Source of the DNA: Tubiluchus corallicola
Taxonomy: Eukaryota > Priapulida > Priapulimorpha > Priapulimorphida > Tubiluchidae
Assembly (NCBI GenBank): GCA_030141605.1
Contig: JAQGDQ010001908.1
Location: 1-21,442, forward strand
Direction of reading: 5' to 3'
Length of the DNA: 21,442 nt
Each line of letters begins with the position of its first letter. The stretch's first letter is position 1. Shown piece after piece: positions 10,342-19,824 of the stretch. The notes below the pieces were generated by a model. It did no database searches, was not told the DNA's origin, and saw only the letters and a list, made by a program, of their open reading frames with translations. The position numbers were made by a program, and so were the translations under genes.

Positions 10342-10379
10342 TATAATAATAATGATGATGATGATGATGGTGGTGATGA

Positions 10380-10411
<32 letters not shown>

Positions 10412-10543
10412 ATGATGATGATGATGATGATGGTGGTGGTGATGATGATTGATGATGATGATGACGATGCTGGTGATGATGATGATGATGACGATGATGA
10501 TGATGATGGTGGTGATGATGATGATGATGATATTGATGATGAA
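10342..10543. repeat. (GAT)n/(GGT)n trinucleotide repeat
   Basis: Runs of GAT are punctuated by blocks of two to four GGT triplets every 25-35 bp, with occasional GAC. The Met/Val-rich and Asp-rich open frame here is translation of the repeat. Confidence 0.95.
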
Positions 10544-10615
10544 GATAGAAAAAAATAATATTAATGATAATGATGAAATAATAATAATAATAATTATTAT
10601 TATTATAATAGTTTA
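10544..10615. repeat. (AAT)n tract with AAT/ATT palindrome
   Basis: Directly after the GAT array, AATAATAATAATAATAATTA is followed by TTATTATTATTATAATA, giving a short AT-only palindrome around 10580-10610. Likely simple-sequence expansion. Confidence 0.8.
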
Positions 10616-10688
10616 AATAATTTCTGCAGCTGGAGATATAGGGAAGAAAATTGTAATGAGGTGTATCACATAAAGCATGATAATGCCC

Positions 10689-11420
10689 GCAGCAGCAGCA
10701 GTAATAACGACAATAGCAGCTAAAGCGACAACAGCAGCAACAGCGACAACGACAACAATAGCTACAGCGACAACAACAGCAACAAGGACAATGGCAGCAA
10801 CAGCGACAACAGCAGCAACAGCGACAACAGCAGCAACAGCGACAACGACAACAGCAGCAACAGCAACAACGACAACACCAGAAACAGCGACAATGGCTAC
10901 AGCAGCAACAGCGACAACGACAACAACAGCTACAGCGACAACGGCAACAGCAGAAACAGTGACAACACCAGAAACAGCGACAACAGCAGCAACAGCGACA
11001 ACGGCAACAGCAGCAACAGCGACAATATCAACAGCAGCAACAGCGACAACGACAACACCAGAAACAGCGACAACGGCAGCAACAGCAACAACGACAACAC
11101 CAGAAACAGCAACAACGGCAGCAATAGCGACAACGGCAACGGCAGCAACAGCTACGGCGACAACAACAGCAACAGCGACAACGATAACAGCAGCAACAGC
11201 GACAACGCAACAGTAGCAACAACGACAACGACAACGGCAGCAAGAGTGACAACGGCAGCAACAGCAACAGCGACAACGACAACAGCAGCAACAGCTACAG
11301 CAACAACAACAGCAACTGCGACAACAACAGCTACAGCAACAACAACAGCAACTGCGACAACAACAGCGACAACAACAACAACAGCGACAACGACAACAAC
11401 AGCTACAACATCTAACAGCA
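10689..11420. repeat. degenerate (RCA/RCG) trinucleotide array, CAGCAACAGCGACAACG-type
   Basis: About 730 bp built from ACA, GCA, GCG and ACG triplets (CAGCAACAGCGACAACGACAA motifs), with recurring ACACCAGAAACAGCGACAAC variants near 10875, 10967, 11055 and 11096. The + strand is almost free of T. Triplet phase holds until one base is lost near 11207 (GACAACGCAACAG), which is why the Thr/Ala frame stops at 11216 and resumes one frame over at 11246. Minus-strand frames are Val/Ala-, Leu/Ser- or Cys-rich. Several frames are open on both strands, so this is simple sequence and not a mucin-like gene. Confidence 0.93.
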
Positions 11421-12498
11421 AAATCACGTGGCACCCTGCAATTCAACGCATCAGAATGCTGAGTTGTTACGGTTCTTATTACAGTAGCCACTTCGATATG
11501 CTAATTTGTTTCGATTGGTAATTTACCAACGGCTATGAGCGAACTGTCAACTGCTGTTATTACTCGGCTGCATTTTATCCCTTGCAGAGCGGAGATTTGT
11601 ACGATATAAAACGCAGCAGTCAATCAAAGGGCTCACCGAAATTATAATTATGGTTAAGCAAACAAGAACACGAATCGTTAAAGGACAAGAAAAGGGGTAC
11701 TTGAAATAGGTTTCATAAAAATCACCTTAAAATGTATTATTTTATAGCAATTTTATGCGTATATCGTACTCGCATTGAAAGGAATTTTTATTTGTTTTCG
11801 TTTTAGATCTCCCACAATAGTGTGACGAAGTCGCCATTACATGACGTCACTAAAACACGTAAATCAGGAGAAGAAAAGGCAATGTTAAATAATGTCCCAA
11901 ACAACTTTCCGCACAAAGTTATATTATTTAGCATTTCACTTACCTGCTGGAAAGATTTATGTAAGTAGAAACCAATTGGTAAAATGTCACTCACTCACCC
12001 TCCAGGGTGCGCCACTCACTCACTAACCAAAAAACGTATTTTTAATCTTATTAACAAGATACACTAATTTAAAATTTTACTTTGTTAGTGACGTCTGCAC
12101 TATGAATGCTCTGGTTATTTTCTCAAACTTTGCTCAGTGTTATTTAAACTTGTTTCAAATGACTTGTGGTCAAAATGGCTGCGTCTAACGGTCATCGCGG
12201 GAGTTTAAATTCACACGTTTTACACAGTGTTAGTGTGTTGCCGCTTGAACTCCTGTATGTAAAAAGGCAGTATGTATTTTTCAAGTTTTATGTTTATGAA
12301 GGGGTTCCTTGTGCTTTAATTTGCCTGCAATGCTTTTTAATACCTTTACGTCATCAAAGCTAAAAACGACGCGCTGTGGGGGAAAACTTTTAAAGTTAAA
12401 GGGGAAGAAAAGGGGAAGGATTTTAAAGTATATCCCAAAAACATCCCTTACAATGTTATATATATTAGTTAGCATTACGCTTATCGGGTTGGGTTGTC
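11421..12498. other. unassigned stretch with three diverged related segments
   Basis: No gene recognised; short frames at 11803-11994, 12166-12363 and 12281-12542 have no known content. Segments near 11679-11768, 11867-11945 and 12395-12487 look related. Each has GTTAAAGG- or AAATCAGG-like sequence, then AGAAAAGG, then a CCCAAA/CATAAA block, then TTATATTATTTAGCA or TTATATATATTAGTTAGCA, then a (T/A)CGCTTA-like end. This suggests an old local triplication or a dispersed element. Similarity is by eye and patchy. Confidence 0.35.
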
Positions 12499-14213
12499 TT
12501 ATTGGGTTCGAATCTTCGGCAGCAAATGACAGGATAGATTAAGTTGGTGGCGCAATGGTCTAGGCTGCAATCATTAGCAGGCTCAGTGGTTTGCATTATT
12601 GGGTTCGAATCCTCGGCAGCAAATGACAGGATAGATTAGGTCGGTGGCGCAATGGTCTAGGCTGCAATCACAGGCAGACTCGGTGGTTTGCTTTATCGGG
12701 TTCAAATCCTCAGCAACAAATGACAGGATAGATTAGGTTTGTGGCGCAATGGTCTAGGCTGCAATCACAGGCAGACTCAGTGGTTTGCTTTATCGGGTTG
12801 GAATCCTCGGCAACAAATGACAGGATAGATTAGGTTGGTGGCGCAATGGTCTAGGCTGCAATCACAGGCAGACTCGGTGGTTTGCTTTATCGGGTTGGAA
12901 TCCTCGGCAACAAATGACAGGATAGATTAGGTTGGTGGCGCAATGGTCTAGGCTGCAATCACAGACAGGCTCAGTGGTTTGCTTTATCGGGTTGGAATCC
13001 TCGGCAACAAATGACAGGATAGATTAGGTTGGTGGCGCAATGGTCTAGGCTGCAATCACAGACAGGCTCAGTGGTTTGCATTATTGGGTTCGAATCCTCG
13101 GCAGCAAATGACAGGATAGATTAGGTCGGTGGCGCAATGGTCTAGGCTGCAATCACAGACAGGCTCAGTGGTTTGCTTTATCGGGTTGGAATCCTCGGCA
13201 ACAAATGACAGGATAGATTAGGTTGGTGGCGCAATGGTCTAGGCTGCAATCACAGGCAGACTGGGTGGTTTGCTTTATCGGGTTGGAATCCTCGGCAACA
13301 AATGGCGGGATAGATTAGGTCGGTGGCGCAATGGTCTAGGCTGCAATCACAGGCAGACTCGGTGGTTTGCTTTATCGGGTTCAAATCCTCGGCAACAAAT
13401 GACAGGATAGATTAGGTTGGTGGCGCAATGGTCTAGGCTGCAATCACAGGCAGACTCGGTGGTTTGCATTATTGGGTTCAAATCCTCGGCTTTATTGGGT
13501 TCGAATCCTCGGCAACAAATGACAGGATAGGTTAGGTTGGTGGCGCAATGGTCTAGGCTGCAATCACAGGCAGACTCGGTGGTTTGCTTTATCGGGTTCG
13601 AATCTTCGGCAGCAAATGACAGGATAGCTTAGGTCAGTGGCGCAATGGTCTAGGCTGCAATCATTAGCAGGCTCAGTGGTTTGCTTTATCGGGTTTGAAT
13701 CCTCGACAACAAATGACAGGATAGGTTAGGTTGGTGGCGCAATGGTCTAGGCTGCAATCACAGACAGGCTCAGTGGTTTGCATTATTGGGTTCGAATCCT
13801 CGGCAACAAATGACAGGATAGATTAGGTTGGTGGCGCAATGGTCTAGGCTGCAATCACAGACAGGCTCAGTGGTTTGCATTATTGGGTTCGAATCCTCGG
13901 CAGCAAATGACAGGATAGGTTAGGTCGGTGGCGCAATGGTCTAGGCTGCAATCACAGACAGGCTCAGTGGTTTGCTTTATCGGGTTGGAATCCTCGGCAA
14001 CAAATGACAGGATAGATTAGGTCGGTGGCGCAATGGTCTAGGCTGCAATCACAGGCAGACTCAGTGGTTTGCTTTATCGGGTTGGAATCCTCGGCAACAA
14101 ATGACGGGATAGATTAGGTCGGTGGCGCAATGGTCTAGGCTGCAACCACAAACAGACTCATTGGTTTGCTTTATTGGGTTCAAATCCTCGGCAGCAAATG
14201 ACAGGATAGATGA
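12499..14213 (+). repeat. 97-bp tandem array of tRNA-like units (17 units plus a 5' partial)
   Basis: GGTGGCGCAATGG recurs at 12546, 12643, 12740, 12837, 12934, 13031, 13128, 13225, 13322, 13419, 13539, 13636, 13733, 13830, 13927, 14024 and 14121. The period is exactly 97 bp except one 120-bp interval with a 23-bp internal duplication near 13480-13505. Each unit has an A-box-like TGGCGCAATGG and, 54 bp on, a B-box-like GGTTCGAATCC, the order and about the spacing of a tRNA internal promoter. CTGC...GCAG can form an anticodon-like stem. In 7 units the B box is GGTTGGAATCC, losing an invariant C. D-arm and T-arm pairing is poor and no TTTT lies in the unit, so these are tRNA-derived (SINE-head-like) repeats and not tRNA genes. 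Confidence 0.85.
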
Positions 14214-14826
14214 TCTATCTGAAACACGTCTTAATTCACTCTTTCATCTATTATTGTGAATAGCTGTATAATGTTTTTCACAACTACAGTGGCTGAAACC
14301 CCGGAGTGAAACGTTTGACTGTCACCAAGCAATGCTCGAGCGATCAGCGAAGCCAATATCTCAAAGACGTTAACATAAATTCTCTCGTAAACTAATAAGA
14401 TGGACAGTAATTATCCCGCGGGAAAGCTTTGCCGCAGACGACGGTGATATAAACCGCTAGGCTGATAATTTATGCTCATCAAAGTATAGGGCAAACCGTT
14501 CGAATGACAGCACAATCAACCTGGGTAAAATGTCATCCGTGATCGGGGAGGAGGGTAAAAAAGAGAACCGTAGCAGCTGCTACAGCTTAAAGAGTTTTAA
14601 AATTGCAAGAAGTAAATTTAGTGGCGAATGACGATTTGTCAGTTTAGGATTATTTTGGAATTGATGCAGTTTTGTAATAAAATTAGGACGTTTCGACTCC
14701 ACTAGTGTGTTTCCCAGCTAAGTAATATCTAAAATTTAATTTATATGTACACACATATACAATCAGAGACACGTATACACGCTGTTCCTCAGCTAAGTAA
14801 TGTCTAAAATGAGGTTTATATGCATA
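14214..14826. other. unassigned stretch ending in a diverged direct repeat
   Basis: No gene or RNA seen in 14214-14680. Just before the 57-bp array, CAGCTAAGTAATATCTAAAAT (from 14716) recurs as CAGCTAAGTAATGTCTAAAAT (from 14790), about 74 bp apart and each followed by TTTATATG(C/T)A. This could be the outer, decayed part of the array or an older tandem unit beside it. Confidence 0.45.
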
Positions 14827-17258
14827 TGGTTCGTTTATAAGAATAACTGTTGTTTCCTGGGAGACGGGTGGTTGTACTGGGTAGATTTCGTTTATAAGAA
14901 TAACTGTTGTTTCCTGGGAGACGGGTGGTTGCACTGCGTAGATTTCGTTTATAAGAATAACTGTTGTTTCCTGGGAGACGGGTGGTTGCACTGCGTAGAT
15001 TTCGTTTATAAGAATAACTGTTGTTTCCTGGGAGACGGGCGGTTGTACTGCATAGATTTCGTTTATAAGAATAACTGTTGTTTCCTGGGAGACAGGCGGT
15101 TGTACTGCGTAGATTTCGTTCATAAGAATAACTGTTGTTTCCTGGGAGGCGGTTGGTTGCACTGCATAGATTTCGTTTATAAGAATAACTGTTGTTTCCT
15201 GGGAGACGGGCTGTTGTACTGCGTAGATTTCGCTTATAAGAATAACTTTTTTTCCTGGGAGACGGGCGGTTGCACTGCGTAGATTTCGTTTATAAGAATA
15301 ACTGTTGTTTCCTGGGAGACGGGTGGTTGTACTGCGTAGATTTCGTTTATAAGAATAACTGTTGTTTCCTGGGAGACGGGCGGTTGTACTGCATAGATTT
15401 CGTTTATAAGAATAACTGTTGTTTCCTGGGAGACGGGCTGTTGTACTGCATTGCGGTTGTACTGCGCAGATTTCGTTTATAAGAATAACTGTTGTTTCCT
15501 GGGAGACGGGTCGTTGTACTGCATAGATTTCGTTTATGAGAATAACTGTTGTTTCCTGGGAGATGGGTGGTTGTACTGTGTAGATTTCGTTTATAAGAAT
15601 AACTGTTGTTTTCTGGGAGACAGGCGGTTGTACTGCGCAGATTTCGTTTATAAGAATAACTGTTGTTTCCTGGGAGACAGGTGGTTGTACTGCGTAGATT
15701 TCGTTTATAAGAATAACTGTTGTTTCCTGGGAGACGGGTGGTTGTACTGTGTAGATTTCGTTTATAAGAATAACTGTTGTTTTCTGGGAGACGGGCGGTT
15801 GTACTGCGTAGATTTCGTTTATAAGAATAACTGTTGTTTCCTGGGAGACAGGTGGTTGTACTGCGTAGATTTCGTTTATAAGAATAACTGTTGTTTCCTG
15901 GGAGACGGGTGGTTGTACTGCATAGATTTCGTTTATAAGAATAACTGTTGTTTCCTGGGAGACGGGTGGTTGTACTGCGTAGATTTCGTTTATAAGAATA
16001 ACTGTTGTTTCCTGGGAGACGGGTGGTTGTACTGCGCAGATTTCGTTTGTAAGAATAACTGTTGTTTCCTGGGAGGCGGGTGGTTGTACTGCGTAGATTT
16101 CGTTTGTAAGAATAACTGTTGTTTCCTGGGAGGCGGGTGGTTGTACTGCGTAGATTTCGTTTATAAGAATAACTGTTGTTTCCTGGCAGACGGGTGGTTG
16201 TACAGTGTAGATTTCGTTCATAAGAATAACTGTTGTTTCCTGCGAGACGGGTGGTTGTACTGCATAGATTTCGTTTATAAGAATAACTGTTGTTTCCTGG
16301 GAGACGGGTGGTTGTACTGCGTAGATTTCGTTTATAAGAATAACTGTTGTTTCCTGCGAGACGGGTGGTTGTACTGCATAGATTTCGTTTATAAGAATAA
16401 CTGTTGTTTCCTGGGAGACGGGTGGTTGTACTGCGTAGATTTCGTTTATAAGAATAACTGTTGTTTCCTGCGAGACGGGTGGTTGTACTGCATAGATTTC
16501 GTTTATAAGAATAACTGTTGTTTCCTGGGAGACGGGTGGTTGTACTGCGTAAATTTCGTTTATAAGAATAACTGTTGTTTCCTGGGAGGCGGGTGGTTGT
16601 ACTGCGTAGATTTCGTTTGTAAGAATAACTGTTGTTTCCTGGGAGGCGGGTGGTTGTACTGCGTAGATTTCGTTTATAAGAATAACTGTTGTTTCCTGGG
16701 AGACGGGTGGTTGTACTGCGCAGATTTCGTTTGTAAGAATAACTGTTGTTTCCTGGGAGACGGGTGGTTGTACTGCGCAGATTTCGTTTATAAGAATAAC
16801 TGTTGTTTCCTGGGAGACGGGTGGTTGTACTGTGTAGATTTCGTTTATAAGAATAACTGTTGTTTCCTGGGAGACGGGTGGTTGTACTGCGTAGATTTCG
16901 TTTGTAAGAATAACTGTTGTTTCCTGGGAGGCGGGTGGTTGTACTGCGTAGATTTCGTTTATAAGAATAACTGTTGTTTCCTGGGAGACGGGTGGTTGTA
17001 CTGCGCAGATTTCGTTTGTAAGAATAACTGTTGTTTCCTGGGAGACGGGTGGTTGTACTGCGCAGATTTCGTTTATAAGAATAACTGTTGTTTCCTGGGA
17101 GACGGGTGGTTGTACTGTGTAGATTTCGTTTATAAGAATAACTGTTGTTTCCTGGGAGACGGGTGGTTGTACTGCGTAGATTTCGTTTATAAGAATAACT
17201 GTTGTTTCCTGGGAGACGGGTGGTTGTACTGCGCAGATTTCGTTTGTAAGAATAACTT
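14827..17258. repeat. 57-bp tandem array, about 43 units, with higher-order repeats
   Basis: GATTTCGTTTATAAGAATAA recurs every 57 bp from 14884 to 17236. Exceptions are a 1-bp deletion (56-bp unit ending at 15282, CTTTTTTTCC for CTGTTGTTTCC) and a 73-bp unit before 15469 with a partial internal duplication. Shared variants reveal nested periods: three-unit blocks (171 bp) at about 15583-15925, two-unit blocks (114 bp, TGCGAGACG alternating with GGGAGACG) at about 16210-16550, and five-unit blocks (285 bp) at about 16609-17180. Since 57 = 19 codons, three frames stay open for long distances (19-residue repeats). I treat these as artefacts. A protein-coding role cannot be strictly excluded. Confidence 0.96.
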
Positions 17259-18481
17259 TTTCTGTTAGAAACTCGTCTCAATGCAAGCAATTAGCCCATT
17301 CCTGCTGTCCAGGCACTGCTGATTTTTTTCTACTTCTGGGGCTTTTCACAATGGGAGATACCGCTTACAAGTATTATACTCCTGGTTGGTCACTCAAGTC
17401 CAGGGCCTGTGCGGTGCTAAAGACTTAGTCGTCCATTTTACAATTATTTACAATTATTACATTCTTTTTAAGACAAGGTTAGACTATTAAATATATTAAT
17501 ATTTTCATGTGAACTGATGCCGTTAAGCAACATTTTTACTATTTTGGATTTCGAGTCTTTTAATTGGAAAAGAGTTTCCATTTATTGACTTCTTATACAG
17601 TTTTTTGTTCATGTATATAATCTAGTATATTACTGCTGCTACATGAGCTATCTTAAATTTTACATAGATAAATGATATAATAGAACAATGAAACAGGGCC
17701 GCTTGTGTATTAAAAACTGCATATCTGCGCGTGACCTAATACATTCGAACAGGACTTACTTCGACGAAGGTTTCTCGCTTTGCACTCGGTAAGTATACAT
17801 TGAACTGTAGGCTTGTAAAACTCGCGTGTGCAAAACGCGCCTATCTATCTCGTCGGGACACTAAAGCGCATTCTAAAGTTTCGCGCATCTTTGCTGTCTC
17901 AAATCTTCTACAAGGTGCAGCGCGGAATCGATGAGCACGCACCGAAGAAAACCAATCCAAATAGCCATTACTCTTATTTTTCGCTTGATTACGTCACGCC
18001 AGCAATTAGCAGACACGAAACTCTATTGAGCTGCGGTACCAGATCAGGCGGCGCCATTGGACAAAAAAAATCCGAATTGTGTCCTCCTGCACCAGAGCCA
18101 TCTAACGACTTCCCTGAGAATGAGAGAAAATTTTAACATTTAGCAAATTTACGACTATTATTCTTGTATTTTTCGCCTCTCCCACTGTGGGTATTCTGGG
18201 TTTTCTTGATGCGTTTACAGGGACAAAACCTGCCTCGCAGATTGAGTGCGTTGTTTAGACTACACAGAGTACTTGCCAAACACGGTGTATATTCAATTGA
18301 TCTCCTACCTCTTATACACAAAAGCGTATCATGCTCGTATTAATTAATCGTGCTAGCACACACTAAATTGAATTCTGAACAATAACATTACTGCAAAGCA
18401 ATATAGGCCTACTGCATGACAAATGTACAATTTTTGAATGAAGAAAAACTAAGTAACTACCCTCGAATAACTAATACAAGA
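17259..18481. other. unassigned stretch, slightly GC-richer at 17.7-18.1 kb
   Basis: No supported gene. A frame open from 17828 to 18136 starts at GTG and contains no internal ATG, so it is not a credible eukaryotic CDS on its own. A GGTAAGTAT splice-donor-like word lies at 17789-17797 and the segment is GC-richer than its flanks, so a 5' exon or transposon fragment is conceivable. 17270-17430 is also GC-richer and unrecognised. Confidence 0.35.
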
Positions 18482-18736
18482 TACTGTGTAAAATATGTCT
18501 TTGTAAAATTGTAATGTAAAATTTAATGTACTTTTGTAATATTTTTTGTAATATGGTGTTTGTAAATATGTTCATTGATTGTACATAATTAGGCCTTAGT
18601 TTTGCACTTTAGTTTTTTTTAGTCAGCACTGGACGCATTTGTCTTGAACAGTGTGGTTATTGGCTTACTCAATTTTACTATAATGAGTGAACCATTTTAA
18701 AGACAAATAAAGAATTAATATATATATATATAATTA

Positions 18737-18771
<35 letters not shown>
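18482..18771 (+). mobile_element. retroelement 3' UTR, copy 2, with (TA)n tail
   Basis: Second copy of the 3' end at 8408-8657, same strand. It shares the TGTAAATATGTTCATT, GCATTTGTCTTGAACAGTGT and TAATGAGTGAACCATTTT blocks and AATAAA (18706-18711). It differs by a small insertion in the TTTAGTTTTTTTTAGTC region and lacks about 16 bp after GTTATT. It ends in TAATATATATATATA, then (TA)n to 18771. The two copies end in the same way but lie in unrelated flanks, as expected of 5'-truncated retroposition. Confidence 0.75.
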
Positions 18772-18772
<1 letters not shown>

Positions 18773-18979
18773 GCGTAAGTAAAATCAACTAAAATAATAC
18801 TAAATCAGTTTAAAAGCTGTCAAAAGACTATACATTATTACTATACTATATTATTATATTCAAAATACTAACTATATAAACAGAGTGTTTACAAAAGGTA
18901 GCAAAAACAAAACACATTATAGAGTGTCTCAAAAGCCACTCTATACCTTGATTTCTAATTTTGTATTTTAATTTTTTGC
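18772..18979. other. AT-rich stretch with a small perfect stem-loop
   Basis: TATAGAGTG (18918-18926) and CACTCTATA (18937-18945) form a 9-bp perfect stem with a 10-nt loop. Otherwise the stretch is featureless AT-rich sequence. Confidence 0.5.
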
Positions 18980-19236
18980 CAACCTCAGTAATCATCATCA
19001 TCATCATCATCATCGTCGTCGTCATCGTCATCGTCATCATCATCATCATCATCGTCATCATCATTATCATCATCATCATAGGCCCGTTACGTCAATTGTA
19101 GACATTGGGCAGGCAAAATTCTAAAAAAGAAGAAATTCGCCTTCAAGACAGGTAAACGCAGCAGTAATCCAGCAAAAAACTAGACACTGCTATGCCAGTT
19201 GCTTGGTCAGCACCACTTCCGTTGCAACCTCAGTAA
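18980..19236 (-). mobile_element. short retroposon (SINE or truncated LINE 3' end) on minus strand with target-site duplication
   Basis: CAACCTCAGTAA occurs exactly at 18980-18991 and 19225-19236, flanking an insert of about 233 bp. Read on the minus strand, the insert runs from 19224 down to a (ATG)n microsatellite that abuts the duplication at 18992. Unique body, simple-repeat 3' tail and 12-bp duplication together form the classic layout of a retroposed element. A minus-strand word TGGCATAGCAGT near its 5' part resembles a Pol III A box, but I see no good B box, so SINE versus 5'-truncated LINE is open. Confidence 0.65.
18990..19080. repeat. (ATC)n microsatellite, 3' tail of the minus-strand retroposon
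   Basis: About 90 bp of ATC/GTC triplets (TCATCATCATCGTCGTCGTCATCG...). On the minus strand it is (GAT)n with GAC variants. Confidence 0.9.
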
Positions 19237-19335
19237 GCTCTTATGTGGATCTTTAGGGGTCTTTGACAATTCTTATTTTTGACTGGAACCCCTTTGCCAT
19301 GATCGCCTACATATTCGCCTGCATTATTGATATCC

Positions 19336-19824
19336 GTTCATGATTTAACATAGGCATTAACATAGTTCATGATTTAACATAGGCATTAACATAGTTCATG
19401 ATTTAACATAGGCATTAACATAGTTCATGATTTAACATAGGCATTAACATAGTTCATGATTTAACATAGGCATTAACATAGTTCATGATTTAACATAGGC
19501 ATTAACATAGTTCATGATTTAACATAGGCATTAACATAGTTCATGATTTAACATAGGCATTAACATAGTTCATGAGTTAACATAGGCATTAACATAGTTC
19601 ATGATTTAACATAGGCATTAACATAGTTCATGATTTAACATAGGCATTAACATAGTTCATGATTTAACATAGGCATTAACATAGTTCATGATTTAACATA
19701 GGCATTAACATAGTTCATGATTTAACATAGGCATTAACATAGTTCATGATTTAACATAGGCATTAACATAGTTCATGATTTAACATAGGCATTAACATAG
19801 TTCATGATTTAACATAGGCATTAA
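19336..19824. repeat. 29-bp tandem array, about 17 nearly identical units
   Basis: GTTCATGATTTAACATAGGC recurs exactly every 29 bp from 19336 to 19800. I find one substitution in the whole array (CATGAGTTAAC near 19576). Each unit holds TTAACATA twice, so the 29-mer itself may come from a shorter duplicate. This is the most homogeneous array in the window and therefore probably the youngest. Confidence 0.97.

Noticed and set aside
10613-11521. Thr/Ala-rich mucin-like protein or Val/Ala/Cys-rich minus-strand protein
   Set aside because: Trinucleotide repeat translation with several frames open at once and a phase break near 11207.
12499-14213. Cluster of functional tRNA genes
   Set aside because: D- and T-stem pairing is poor, acceptor ends do not pair well, B-box C is lost in 7 units and no Pol III terminator lies in the unit.
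12499-14213. Insect TTAGG telomere-type repeat
   Set aside because: GATTAGG occurs once per 97-bp unit as part of the unit, not as a pentamer run.
14683-17290. Frames of 512, 605 and 628 codons on both strands
   Set aside because: Artefacts of a 57-bp (19-codon) period. Several overlapping frames are open at once and none has an unrelated domain or credible start context.
17828-18136. 102-codon + strand frame
   Set aside because: It starts at GTG and has no ATG inside. No family recognised. Kept only as a note in the stretch description.
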